A DNA stretch of 64,000 bases from Acinetobacter sp. ANC 4648. Its GTDB lineage: Bacteria > Pseudomonadota > Gammaproteobacteria > Pseudomonadales > Moraxellaceae. Positions 10,015 through 20,027 of this stretch are shown one piece after another. A program made the translations under genes and the position numbers. Positions within the stretch are counted from its first letter, which is position 1. The number at the start of each line of letters is the position of its first letter. The stretch spans positions 278,891 through 342,890 of the forward strand of contig NZ_NEGI01000004.1 of NCBI RefSeq assembly GCF_002135345.1. The letters are read 5' to 3'. Below the pieces are notes generated by a model. It was given only the letters and a program-made list of their open reading frames with translations. It made no database searches and had not been told where the DNA came from.

Positions 10015-11250
10015 ATGTCCGTTTTAGGTAACACTTCTCCACGCGAAATCAAAAAATCGTCAAAGCTCGAGCATGTTTGCTACGATATTCGTGGACCAGT
10101 GTTACGAGCCGCCAACGAAATGGAAGAAGCTGGACATAAAATTATTAAACTGAATATTGGCAACCCTGCACCATTTGGTTTTGAAGCACCTCAGGAAATT
10201 ATTAATGATGTCGCTTTAAATCTTCCAAATGCTGTTGGTTATACTGATTCTAAAGGTATTTTTCCTGCGCGCAAAGCCATTTGCCAGTACTACCAACAAA
10301 AAGGGATCTTGGATATGCACGTTAATGACGTGTATATCGGCAATGGCGTATCTGAACTAATTGTAATGGCAATGCAAGGTCTGTTGGATGATGGCGATGA
10401 AATGTTAGTCCCAATGCCAGATTATCCATTATGGACGGCTGCGGTCAACCTTTCAGGTGGTACGGCTATTCATTATAAGTGTGATGAAGAAAACTTTTGG
10501 TATCCTGACATTGCAGATATGGAAAGCAAAATTACAGCCAATACTCGCGGTATTGTAATTATTAATCCAAACAATCCAACTGGCTCAGTTTACCCACGCC
10601 ATATTTTAGAACAAATTGTAGCGCTGGCAAAAAAATATGATCTAATTTTGTTTGCTGATGAAATTTATGACAAAGTGATTTATGACGGAATTGAACATGT
10701 TGCAGTTGCAGCTTTAGCCGGCGATCAGCTCTGCATTTCTTTTAATGGTTTATCCAAGGCTTATCGTATTGCTGGTTATCGTTCAGGTTGGATGGCCATT
10801 ACAGGTAATAAATCACGTGCAGCAGATTACATTGAAGGCTTAGATATGCTTGCCTCAATGCGCTTATGTGCTAATCATCAAGCGCAATATGCGATTCAAA
10901 CGGCGCTCGGTGGTTATCAATCTATTAATGATTTGATCCGTCCAGGTGGTCGTTTATATGAACAACGTAATATTGCATGGGAAATGTTAAACAATATTCC
11001 AGGTGTGAGCTGTGTAAAACCTGAAGGTGCAATGTACTGTTTCCCTCGTCTTGATCCAGAAATGTATCCGATTGAAGATGATGAAAAATTCATGCTTGAT
11101 TTCTTAAAGGCAGAAAAAGTTCTACTGGTACAAGGAACTGGCTTTAACTGGCCAACTCCTGATCATTTCCGTGTCGTATTCCTACCAGCTGAAAATGAAT
11201 TACGTGAAGCGATGACACGCTTAAGTCGTTTCTTGGCAAAAATGCGTTAA
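10015..11250 (+). CDS. alaA: Glutamate-pyruvate (alanine) aminotransferase
   Basis: AlaA makes alanine from pyruvate and glutamate. The 411-residue PLP enzyme closely follows E. coli AlaA (YfbQ) along its whole length: Leu-Glu-His-Val-Cys-Tyr-Asp-Ile-Arg-Gly-Pro near the start, Gly-Asn-Gly-Val-Ser-Glu-Leu-Ile, Asn-Pro-Asn-Asn-Pro-Thr-Gly, Ala-Asp-Glu-Ile-Tyr-Asp, and the PLP lysine in Asn-Gly-Leu-Ser-Lys-Ala-Tyr-Arg. ATG 10015 with an upstream GGATGGGA is taken as the start; an upstream in-frame TTG is rejected. It is a single gene ending in a clear terminator. Confidence 0.93.
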   Translation: MSVLGNTSPREIKKSSKLEHVCYDIRGPVLRAANEMEEAGHKIIKLNIGNPAPFGFEAPQEIINDVALNLPNAVGYTDSKGIFPARKAICQYYQQKGILDMHVNDVYIGNGVSELIVMAMQGLLDDGDEMLVPMPDYPLWTAAVNLSGGTAIHYKCDEENFWYPDIADMESKITANTRGIVIINPNNPTGSVYPRHILEQIVALAKKYDLILFADEIYDKVIYDGIEHVAVAALAGDQLCISFNGLSKAYRIAGYRSGWMAITGNKSRAADYIEGLDMLASMRLCANHQAQYAIQTALGGYQSINDLIRPGGRLYEQRNIAWEMLNNIPGVSCVKPEGAMYCFPRLDPEMYPIEDDEKFMLDFLKAEKVLLVQGTGFNWPTPDHFRVVFLPAENELREAMTRLSRFLAKMR

Positions 11251-11269
11251 ATTTACTTTTAATAACTTT

Positions 11270-11301
11270 AAAAAAAGAGCTTAAATTTTAGCTCTTTTTT
11301 A
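11270..11301 (+). terminator. Intrinsic terminator of alaA
   Basis: AAAAAAGAGCT pairs with AGCTCTTTTTT around an AT-rich loop, followed by a T-run, 20 bases after the alaA stop. Confidence 0.85.
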
Positions 11302-11456
11302 TTTCCTAGATTCCTAAGAACAAGCTATCTATTTTCCCTACTATAAATTTACTTGATAGTTTCTAAAATAGCATTTTAATAAAACTATATCTTTCCAATT
11401 CTTTTTTATATTAATTTAAGCACTGCATAAAACTTACGGTTTTAATACATCAATAA

Positions 11457-12539
<1,083 letters not shown>

Positions 12540-12554
12540 TTCAGTGACATAAAT

Positions 12555-12581
12555 AAAAAAGCGCCACTACTGGCGTTTTTT
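12555..12581. terminator. Bidirectional intrinsic terminator
   Basis: An A-run, a CGCC / GGCG stem with 6-base loop and a T-run lie between the convergent asparaginase and Sel1-repeat genes. Confidence 0.8.
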
Positions 12582-12602
12582 CTATTTTCACAAGATTCTA
12601 CA

Positions 12603-13487
12603 CTATGAAGCAGCATCACTAGATTCAAAGGCTTTTTGATATTCTTTGGCTTTACGAATATCCTTTTTCAAACCAAAACCACCCGTTTCATAGAGATTTG
12701 CTAAATATTGCAAAGAGTTTAGATCCCCTAGCTCATACGCCATTTCATAGTACTTGGCAGCCATTTGGTAATTTTGCTTCACGCCTTCGCCATTTTCATA
12801 CAAAATTCCAATATTCGATGTTGCTAAATCATGACCTTGATCTGCGGCTAATGTATATAAACGTAGTGCTTCACCAAAATTTTGATTTACACCTGTACCT
12901 GCTTGATAGAGCACTCCAAGGTTATTTTGCGCATCTGCATTACCCTGCGCAATTGCGAGTTGATAGTACTTAATCGCTTTATTTAAATCTTGAGTGACAT
13001 TCACACCACTTTCATAATTATAGCCTAGATGGTATTGCGCTTCTGCCAAACCAGCATTTGCCGCTTTACTGATCCATTCAATTGATTTTTTAGGATTAGC
13101 TGCGATGCCATCTTCACCATCTTCTAATTTAAAACCGTAATTATATTGTGAAAGTAAATGCCCCTTTTCTGCAGCTTTTAAATACCACTTCATCGCTTCC
13201 ATATTATTTTTATCGACAAACTCACCGAGATCATACATATAACCCAATGCATAAATAGCGTCTAAATTCCCTTTTTCAGCTGATTTTTTATACCAGTTAA
13301 ATGCATTTTCATAATTCTGTTCAGTATTATATCCCTGATAATAAGCTTCAGCTAAATCATATTGAGCTTGAGCATCACCTTTTTGGGCTTGTACTACCAA
13401 ACTTTGGCTGTATTCAACTTCTGCATAAATAGCGCTAGAAAATGAACTTGCAAAGACCAAGGATAAAATCAAGTTTTTAATTTTCAT
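12603..13487 (-). CDS. Exported Sel1-repeat (TPR-like) protein
   Basis: This 294-residue protein has a signal peptide (likely cleaved after Ile-Tyr-Ala, residue 22) followed by about seven Sel1-like repeats of 36 residues. Each carries the Ala-x-x-x-Tyr / Leu-Gly-x-x-Tyr / Gly-x-x-Val-x-x-Asn / Ala-x-x-Tyr-Tyr pattern (for example Gly-Val-Leu-Tyr-Gln-Ala-Gly-Thr-Gly-Val). Such proteins form helical solenoids for protein-protein contacts, usually in the periplasm. No catalytic domain is present and the partner is unknown. It is a single gene, convergent with the asparaginase. Confidence 0.88.
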   Translation of the reverse strand: MKIKNLILSLVFASSFSSAIYAEVEYSQSLVVQAQKGDAQAQYDLAEAYYQGYNTEQNYENAFNWYKKSAEKGNLDAIYALGYMYDLGEFVDKNNMEAMKWYLKAAEKGHLLSQYNYGFKLEDGEDGIAANPKKSIEWISKAANAGLAEAQYHLGYNYESGVNVTQDLNKAIKYYQLAIAQGNADAQNNLGVLYQAGTGVNQNFGEALRLYTLAADQGHDLATSNIGILYENGEGVKQNYQMAAKYYEMAYELGDLNSLQYLANLYETGGFGLKKDIRKAKEYQKAFESSDAAS

Positions 13488-13668
13488 AAATTTCCAAGTA
13501 TTTCATATTAAAAATTATTCTAAAGTGAACATATTATAAACATATAGGCTATAAAGAGAAGTTTTAAACCTTCAACTTCTAACCAGATAAAGCTGTTTTT
13601 TACGTTTCAACAGCACGTTTCCTGCTGAGCATGTTAAAATATCGGCTTGCTTAGCGAAGGATTCATTT

Positions 13669-16600
13669 ATGCAGTTTGTACATCTTGGTATTCATACCGA
13701 ATTTTCGATCACAGAGTCGATTGTACGGATACCTGATCTCATTAAAGCTGCTGCATCTGATGAAATGCCTGCACTGGCCATCACTGATCTTTCAAATTTA
13801 CATGCTGCAGTAAAATTCTATAAAAAATGCTTAGATAAAGGCATAAAACCAATTTTTGGTAGTGTACTTCGTCTAAATGATGCTGAACATAAAGTCACAG
13901 TATTGGCCATGACCAATATTGGTTGGCGTGGACTGACTGAAATTGTTTCGCGTGGTTTCATTGAAGGTCAACAACTGAGCATTCCATGTATTCAAAAAGA
14001 CTGGATATTAGAACAATCACAAGATTTAATGGTTCTTTTAGGATTACATAGTGATGTGGGCAAAATGCTTTGCTCATCTTATCCTGAAAAAGCTGAACCT
14101 TTATTAGAAGAATGGATTGCAAAATTTGGCAATCGTATCTATCTGGCTTTAAGCCGAACCAATCGCCCACAAGAAGAAATTTTTATTCAGGAAGCCATTA
14201 AGCTTGCTGCAAAATATAATATCGGTGTCGTGGCACATAATGATGTGCATTTTGTTCGAACAGAAGATTTTGAAGCACATGAAGCCCGTGTTTGTATTGC
14301 GGATGGCTATGTTCTTGGCGATGATCGTCGTCCAAAAAACTACACCACAGAACAATATTTCAAAACTGCGGAACAAATGGTTGAACTGTTTGCTGATATT
14401 CCCAGTGCTATTGAAAATACCATTCAAATTGCTAAACGTTGTACTGTGTCATTACGTCTCGGTTTCAATGACCTGCCCGACTATCCTGTTCCAGAAGGTC
14501 ATACCATTGATACCTTTTTTGCGCATGTCTCTCAAGAAGGCTTAGAAGAACGTTTAAACTTCCTTTATCCAGTTGAAAAACGTGATGAAGATTGGTCTGA
14601 AATTCGCAAAGTTTATGATGAACGTCTTGCTTATGAGATTGGTACTATCCTCGATATGGGGTTTCCGGGCTACTTTCTTATCGTGATGGACTTCATTCAA
14701 TGGTCTAAAAGTAATGGGGTCCCTGTTGGCCCAGGACGTGGTTCGGGTGCTGGATCATTAGTGGCTTATAGTTTAAAAATTACCGATCTTGACCCACTAC
14801 GTTACGACCTCCTGTTCGAACGCTTCTTGAATCCAGAACGTGTCTCTATGCCCGACTTTGACATCGATTTTTGCATTGCAGGCCGCGATAAAGTCATTGA
14901 TTATGTGGCTCGACATTATGGACGTGATGCAGTTTCTCAGATTGCTACTTTCGGAACCATGGCAGCCAAAGGTGCTATTCGTGACGTTGCCCGTGTCTTG
15001 GGTAAATCCTATGGTTTAGCTGACCGTATTTCTAAAATGATTCCTACCAAACCCTTAGGTGTAGACCTCATGGGTGCGATTGAAATCGAACCACAACTTA
15101 AGGATATCGTCACCAATCCATCCAACCCTGATCATGATGATGCTGCTGAAATTTGGGAAATGGCACTCAAACTCGAAGGCATTACCCGAAATACAGGTAA
15201 ACATGCTGGTGGTGTAGTAATTGCACCGACCAAAATTACCGATTATTCTGCTGTAATGTGTGACGCCGATGGCAGCAATCGTGTGGCACAATTTGATAAA
15301 GATGATGTCGAATCAGCTGGCTTAGTCAAATTCGACTTTTTGGGGCTACGTAACTTAACCGTTATCGAGGATGCCGTTCAAAACATTAATAAACGGATAC
15401 CATCTGAGACTCCATTGGATATCGCACAGATTATTTTAGACGATCCAAAAGCCTATCATATTTTTGCTGAAGCCAATACCACAGCGGTATTCCAGTTTGA
15501 ATCCGTCGGCATGAAAAAAATGCTGAAAGAAGCACGTCCGAGTAAATTCGAAGAAATTATTGCCTTTGTATCATTATATCGTCCAGGTCCAATGGATCTT
15601 ATTCCAGACTTTATTCACCGTATGCATGGCGGTGATTTTGAATACTTACATCCCTTACTTGAAGGTGTCCTTGAACCCACTTATGGCATCATGGTCTATC
15701 AGGAACAGGTCATGCAGGCAGCACAGTATTGTGCAGGCTATACACTGGGTGGCGCAGACATGCTACGCCGCGCCATGGGTAAGAAAAAACCAGAAGAAAT
15801 GGTTAAGCAGCGTCAAATCTTTATTGAGGGTGCTGCAAAAAAAGAGATTGATGAAGCAACAGCAAACCATATCTTCGATTATATGGAAAAATTTGCAGGC
15901 TATGGTTTTAACAAATCACATGCCGCAGCTTACGCACTGGTTGCCTACCAAACTGCATGGTTAAAAGCCTATTATCCAGCTGAATTTCTTTCTGCAGTGC
16001 TATCTTCAGAAATGCAAAATACTGATAACGTCGTATTTTTAATTGATGATTGCCGTACCAATGGTCTAGAGGTTTTGCCACCCTCCGTAAATATGTCTTT
16101 ATATCAATTCCATGCCAGTGACGAAAACACCATTGTCTACGGTTTAGGTGCAATTAAAGGTGTTGGTGAACAAGCCATGCAATCGGTGATTGATTCACGC
16201 GAGCAAGCTGGCCCGTTTAAAGATCTTTTTGATTTCTGCCATCGTGTTGATTTGAAAAAAATTAATAAACGTACGCTGGAAGCCCTAATTCGCTCAGGCG
16301 CTTTCGATTGCCTTGGGATTGACCGTGCAGGTTTAATGTTACAATTACCAGAGGCTGTGCAAGCTGCAGATCAAGCTCGCTCAAATCGTGAAACGGGTAT
16401 CATGGATTTATTTGGTGAAGTTGAGGAGGTTCAACGCAAGCCCTCTAAACCAATTAAACCATGGGCAGATGAAGTCCGCCTCAAAGGTGAAAAAGACACA
16501 CTCGGCTTATATCTCACTGGCCATCCTATTGATGTTTATCGTGCTGAATTAAAATCATTTGTTCCAGTCCGAATTAATGAACTCACCCCAACTCGTCGTG

Positions 16601-17235
16601 GTATCACCACCGTTTTTGCAGGCTTAGTTGTTGATATTGCCAACTTCCCGAATCGCATGATGGTGACCTTAGACGACGGTACGGCACGCATTGAAGTAAG
16701 CTGTAACCACGAGCGCTTCCAACGCTATAAAGACGTGGTGAAAATTGATCAGGTAGTAGTCATTGAAGGTGAAATTTACGAACGTGAAGGCTTTGATCGT
16801 CCAATGGGTCGACTAACAAAAGCATTTACGTTGAATGAAATTCGCCAAAAACGTGCCAACAATATTACCATCAGTTTGAAAAGTGAAATCATCAGTAGAA
16901 CCTTGGCATCTGATATTCAAAAAATTATACTTCCATATTGTAATCTTGATATGTGCCAGCATATTCCAATGCAAATCCAACTCGATTATGCATATGCAAC
17001 AGCTGAACTTCATTTTGGACAACAATGGAAAGTTGTACCCCTAGATGAACTCCTCGCCAAATTACGTGATTATTTTGGTAAAGAATCTATACATATTGAA
17101 TATCAAGTTAAATCTAAAGCGGCTAAAACAGTAAATCATGCTCAACCCACTCAAGTACTTGCACCTCCCCCAAGTGACATGAGTATGGATGATGCTATGG
17201 ATCTTTATAATACTGAAGCCAGTCAATTCTCATAA
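13669..17235 (+). CDS. dnaE: DNA polymerase III alpha subunit
   Basis: This is the catalytic subunit of the replicative polymerase (1188 residues, normal for the family). An N-terminal PHP domain begins Phe-Val-His-Leu-Gly-Ile-His. The palm shows Gly-Pro-Gly-Arg-Gly-Ser-Gly-Ala-Gly-Ser and the metal aspartates in Pro-Asp-Phe-Asp-Ile-Asp-Phe near residue 400. The fingers carry Gly-Tyr-Gly-Phe-Asn-Lys-Ser-His-Ala, followed by an HhH region, an OB fold (about 990-1070) and a C-terminal tail for the clamp and tau contacts. GAAGGA precedes the ATG. It is followed after 14 bases by trmJ and then cysE, forming an apparent operon. Confidence 0.97.
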   Translation: MQFVHLGIHTEFSITESIVRIPDLIKAAASDEMPALAITDLSNLHAAVKFYKKCLDKGIKPIFGSVLRLNDAEHKVTVLAMTNIGWRGLTEIVSRGFIEGQQLSIPCIQKDWILEQSQDLMVLLGLHSDVGKMLCSSYPEKAEPLLEEWIAKFGNRIYLALSRTNRPQEEIFIQEAIKLAAKYNIGVVAHNDVHFVRTEDFEAHEARVCIADGYVLGDDRRPKNYTTEQYFKTAEQMVELFADIPSAIENTIQIAKRCTVSLRLGFNDLPDYPVPEGHTIDTFFAHVSQEGLEERLNFLYPVEKRDEDWSEIRKVYDERLAYEIGTILDMGFPGYFLIVMDFIQWSKSNGVPVGPGRGSGAGSLVAYSLKITDLDPLRYDLLFERFLNPERVSMPDFDIDFCIAGRDKVIDYVARHYGRDAVSQIATFGTMAAKGAIRDVARVLGKSYGLADRISKMIPTKPLGVDLMGAIEIEPQLKDIVTNPSNPDHDDAAEIWEMALKLEGITRNTGKHAGGVVIAPTKITDYSAVMCDADGSNRVAQFDKDDVESAGLVKFDFLGLRNLTVIEDAVQNINKRIPSETPLDIAQIILDDPKAYHIFAEANTTAVFQFESVGMKKMLKEARPSKFEEIIAFVSLYRPGPMDLIPDFIHRMHGGDFEYLHPLLEGVLEPTYGIMVYQEQVMQAAQYCAGYTLGGADMLRRAMGKKKPEEMVKQRQIFIEGAAKKEIDEATANHIFDYMEKFAGYGFNKSHAAAYALVAYQTAWLKAYYPAEFLSAVLSSEMQNTDNVVFLIDDCRTNGLEVLPPSVNMSLYQFHASDENTIVYGLGAIKGVGEQAMQSVIDSREQAGPFKDLFDFCHRVDLKKINKRTLEALIRSGAFDCLGIDRAGLMLQLPEAVQAADQARSNRETGIMDLFGEVEEVQRKPSKPIKPWADEVRLKGEKDTLGLYLTGHPIDVYRAELKSFVPVRINELTPTRRGITTVFAGLVVDIANFPNRMMVTLDDGTARIEVSCNHERFQRYKDVVKIDQVVVIEGEIYEREGFDRPMGRLTKAFTLNEIRQKRANNITISLKSEIISRTLASDIQKIILPYCNLDMCQHIPMQIQLDYAYATAELHFGQQWKVVPLDELLAKLRDYFGKESIHIEYQVKSKAAKTVNHAQPTQVLAPPPSDMSMDDAMDLYNTEASQFS

Positions 17236-17249
17236 GTTCTGGAAATATT

Positions 17250-18086
17250 ATGGATATTCTTGACAATGCAGCGGTAGCTCAGCATTTAAGTCATGTGCGT
17301 ATTGTCATGGTCAATACCACGCTGCCTGCCAATATTGGCAGTGCATTACGTGCCATGAAAACAATGGGTCTGATTAAATTGGTTTTAGTTGCGCCTAAAA
17401 CTTATCCGCATCCCGATATTGATGCTCTTGCTGCAGGTGCAACGGATTTAATTGAGCAAATTGAAATTGTAGAAACACTTGAAGATGCCATTAAAGACTG
17501 TCATTTGGTCTTTGGTACCAGTGCACGCAGTCGTACGATTCCTTGGCCATTATTAGATGCGCGACCTGCTGCACAAAAATCTATGCATGCTGTTATGCAT
17601 AATCAACAAGAAGTCGCAATTGTATTTGGACGTGAAGATCGTGGCCTCACCAATGAAGAATTAGCCCTTGCTAATTATCATGTCACCATTCCTGTCAATA
17701 CCGACTATGGCGTGTTGAATGTCGCTCAAGCCATTCAAGTGATTTGCTACGAAATGCGTATGGCTACCTTGGAACTGATTGATAAAACCGCCGATACTAA
17801 GGCCACCATGTCGGTGACAGCTTCTGAAGATATGCACTGGGATGAACCCTTAGTAACGCATGAGCAAATGGAACAGTTCTACCCACATATTGAAAAAATG
17901 TTGGCAGAAATTGAATTTCTTGATCCTAAAAATCCTAGATTATTACCATTACGCTTGCGTCGTTTATTCGGACGTATACAATTAGATAAAATGGAATATC
18001 ATTTACTTCGTGGCATTTTTAGCCGCGTACAAGCCTTAAACAATGGTACATGGAAAAAAACAAATGCAGATGAGGATCATAAATAA
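17250..18086 (+). CDS. trmJ: tRNA (cytidine/uridine-2'-O)-methyltransferase, position 32
   Basis: TrmJ methylates the ribose of nucleotide 32 in several tRNAs. The 278-residue protein shows the SPOUT trefoil-knot motifs: Asn-Ile-Gly-Ser-Ala-Leu-Arg-Ala-Met (about 28-36), Val-Phe-Gly-Arg-Glu-Asp-Arg-Gly-Leu (about 127-135) and Val-Leu-Asn-Val-Ala-Gln-Ala (about 153). Its stop and the cysE start share bases (TAATG), so translation is probably coupled. The neighbouring cysE is the usual context of trmJ. Confidence 0.93.
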   Translation: MDILDNAAVAQHLSHVRIVMVNTTLPANIGSALRAMKTMGLIKLVLVAPKTYPHPDIDALAAGATDLIEQIEIVETLEDAIKDCHLVFGTSARSRTIPWPLLDARPAAQKSMHAVMHNQQEVAIVFGREDRGLTNEELALANYHVTIPVNTDYGVLNVAQAIQVICYEMRMATLELIDKTADTKATMSVTASEDMHWDEPLVTHEQMEQFYPHIEKMLAEIEFLDPKNPRLLPLRLRRLFGRIQLDKMEYHLLRGIFSRVQALNNGTWKKTNADEDHK

Positions 18087-18904
18087 TGCTCAAACAGCTT
18101 AAAGAAGATATCCAGGCTGTATTCGCGCGCGATCCTGCCGCACGTAATACTTTTGAAGTTCTGACCACATATCCTGGCATACATGCATTAATTATGCATC
18201 GTGTTGCGCATGAATTGTGGAGCAAAGACTGTAAAACTTCGGCACGCCTATTATCTTCTTTCAGCCGTTTTACCACAGGTATTGAAATTCATCCTGGTGC
18301 AAAAATTGGTAAACGTTTTTTTATTGATCATGGTATGGGTGTCGTCATTGGGGAAACTGCTGAAATTGGTGACGATGTCACTTTATATCACGGCGTTACT
18401 TTAGGTGGTACAACTTGGAATAAAGGTAAACGCCATCCAACACTTGAAGATGGTGTTGTGGTCGGTGCTGGTGCTAAAATTTTAGGGCCATTTACCGTGG
18501 GTAAAAATGCAAAAGTCGGTTCAAACGCGGTTGTGACCAAAGCTGTTCCTGAAGGTGTTACCGCTGTAGGTAATCCTGCTCGCTTTATTTCTAATGATAA
18601 AAATAAAGCGGCTGAAAATGAACAAGAATCACGTCGTCGTGATTATGCTGAAAGCATTGGTTTCCAACCTTATGCCGCGACACAAGAACAAGCAGATCCA
18701 ATACTTGACGGTATGCGTGTTTTACTTGACCGTATACAAACCAATGAAAAACGTATGAATAATCTATGTCAGCGTTTAGCCCTGCTTGATCCAACCTTTA
18801 AAAACCAACTACAAACCGAACAACCCTTTAGTGCTGAAGAACTTAAAATTATTGAAGACGTTAGGCGTGAATGTGAGGCGCAAAGCACTCAATCTAAAGC
18901 TTAA
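18086..18904 (+). CDS. cysE: Serine O-acetyltransferase
   Basis: CysE makes O-acetylserine, the precursor of cysteine. The 272-residue protein has a helical N-terminal part, then a left-handed beta-helix of hexapeptide repeats from about residue 68 (His-Pro-Gly-Ala-Lys-Ile-Gly) through Asn-Pro-Ala-Arg near 168. The catalytic His lies in Ile-Asp-His-Gly-Met-Gly, and Gly-Gly-Thr-Thr-Trp-Asn-Lys-Gly is the CoA-site loop. The tail is long and charged (about 100 residues). It overlaps trmJ by one base and is the last gene of the dnaE run; no clear hairpin terminator follows. Confidence 0.95.
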   Translation: MLKQLKEDIQAVFARDPAARNTFEVLTTYPGIHALIMHRVAHELWSKDCKTSARLLSSFSRFTTGIEIHPGAKIGKRFFIDHGMGVVIGETAEIGDDVTLYHGVTLGGTTWNKGKRHPTLEDGVVVGAGAKILGPFTVGKNAKVGSNAVVTKAVPEGVTAVGNPARFISNDKNKAAENEQESRRRDYAESIGFQPYAATQEQADPILDGMRVLLDRIQTNEKRMNNLCQRLALLDPTFKNQLQTEQPFSAEELKIIEDVRRECEAQSTQSKA

Positions 18905-19018
18905 TGTAATGTATAGTTTTTAATATTGTTCTGCATTTCAAGTTGCATGTTCCAAATTCTTTTCTTAGACTGAGGAATATGCACATTTTTAATTTTTACA
19001 AATCATCGGAAGAAATAT

Positions 19019-19948
19019 ATGACGATTAAGCCATTGGCCTATGCAGTTATTGCAGCCTCTTTGCTCACTGCATGTAGTACTACATCAATAAAATCAAATA
19101 AATCAGCAACGTCTAATAATGATCCTATCGTTTACACTGAACCAGACTTATCACCTCCATTTTATGCATTAAATCCATTTAATTATAATCAACCACCTGT
19201 ATTTGAATTGGAGCTTAAAAAAGCTGCTGCTGCACCAGTCACTAAATTAGAAGTGACTGACCCAAACAATCCAGGTCAAAAAATAATTTTAGATACCAAT
19301 AAACTCATTATTCCAACGATCAATAGTAACAACCGCACTATGAAGTACGCAGTACTTGCTGGTGAAAATGAAATTGATATCACCAGTATTGACGACTTCC
19401 TACAAATGGTCGAAGGTAAAGCACGTCATTACCCACCACAATTTACAGATCGTCAAGAACGTAAAGGCTTGGAAAGTAAATTAAAAGAAGTTTCAGCACA
19501 GCTCGATAGCCTTGCAGCCAAAGAGAATGCATCTTTTGATATTTTAATTCGTGCATTTAAAGCCAGCATTTTAGGTCGTAACTTAGATTTAGGTTCCGCT
19601 TACACAACAAAATCTCTCACTTATGCTCAACGTATTCTCAAGATCAATAAAGATGATCCTGAAGCAAACCTTTGGTTTGGTTTCTCTTTATCTGAAGGTG
19701 GTGGTCAAAAAGAAGCTGTCCCATATTTAGATAAAGCCATTAAAGCGGGTGTACAAGAAGCTTATTTGTCATCTACCAACAACTTTATTGGTATGGAGCA
19801 GAAAAAAAATGCTATCCAGACTTTAAATAATTATAAAATTAAATATCCTGAAGAAGCTGAAGTTGCTGATCGTCTCATTAAGGAAATTCAAACGCAAAAT
19901 CGCTACAATGTCTGGCAAGTCATGAAGAATCCAGCTTTATCTAAATAA
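19019..19948 (+). CDS. TPR-like lipoprotein of unknown function
   Basis: This 309-residue protein has a lipobox (Leu-Thr-Ala-Cys, Cys at about 19), so it is predicted to be anchored to a membrane by lipid. A low-complexity Ser/Asn/Pro linker follows, then a beta-rich segment, a charged helix near 145-165 and C-terminal helical repeats with TPR character (Ala-Gln-Arg-Ile-Leu-Lys-Ile-Asn-Lys-Asp-Asp-Pro-Glu-Ala, then Ala-Val-Pro-Tyr-Leu-Asp-Lys-Ala-Ile). GGAAG lies 8 bases upstream of the ATG. A strong terminator separates it from the next lipoprotein gene. I do not recognise a named family. Confidence 0.8.
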   Translation: MTIKPLAYAVIAASLLTACSTTSIKSNKSATSNNDPIVYTEPDLSPPFYALNPFNYNQPPVFELELKKAAAAPVTKLEVTDPNNPGQKIILDTNKLIIPTINSNNRTMKYAVLAGENEIDITSIDDFLQMVEGKARHYPPQFTDRQERKGLESKLKEVSAQLDSLAAKENASFDILIRAFKASILGRNLDLGSAYTTKSLTYAQRILKINKDDPEANLWFGFSLSEGGGQKEAVPYLDKAIKAGVQEAYLSSTNNFIGMEQKKNAIQTLNNYKIKYPEEAEVADRLIKEIQTQNRYNVWQVMKNPALSK

Positions 19949-19956
19949 ATATTTTC

Positions 19957-19988
19957 TAAAATAGACTGAATTTTCAGTCTATTTTTTT
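19957..19988 (+). terminator. Intrinsic terminator after the TPR-like lipoprotein gene
   Basis: AAATAGACTGAA pairs with TTCAGTCTATTT around a very short loop, followed by T7; it lies 8 bases after the stop. Confidence 0.87.
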
Positions 19989-20027
19989 GTTCAAATATCG
20001 TATGATTTCCTATAGGTTTTCACTCTG

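Noticed and set aside
14204-14545. 113-codon plus-strand frame inside dnaE
   Set aside because: It is out of frame with the clearly intact dnaE and shows no protein-like motif.
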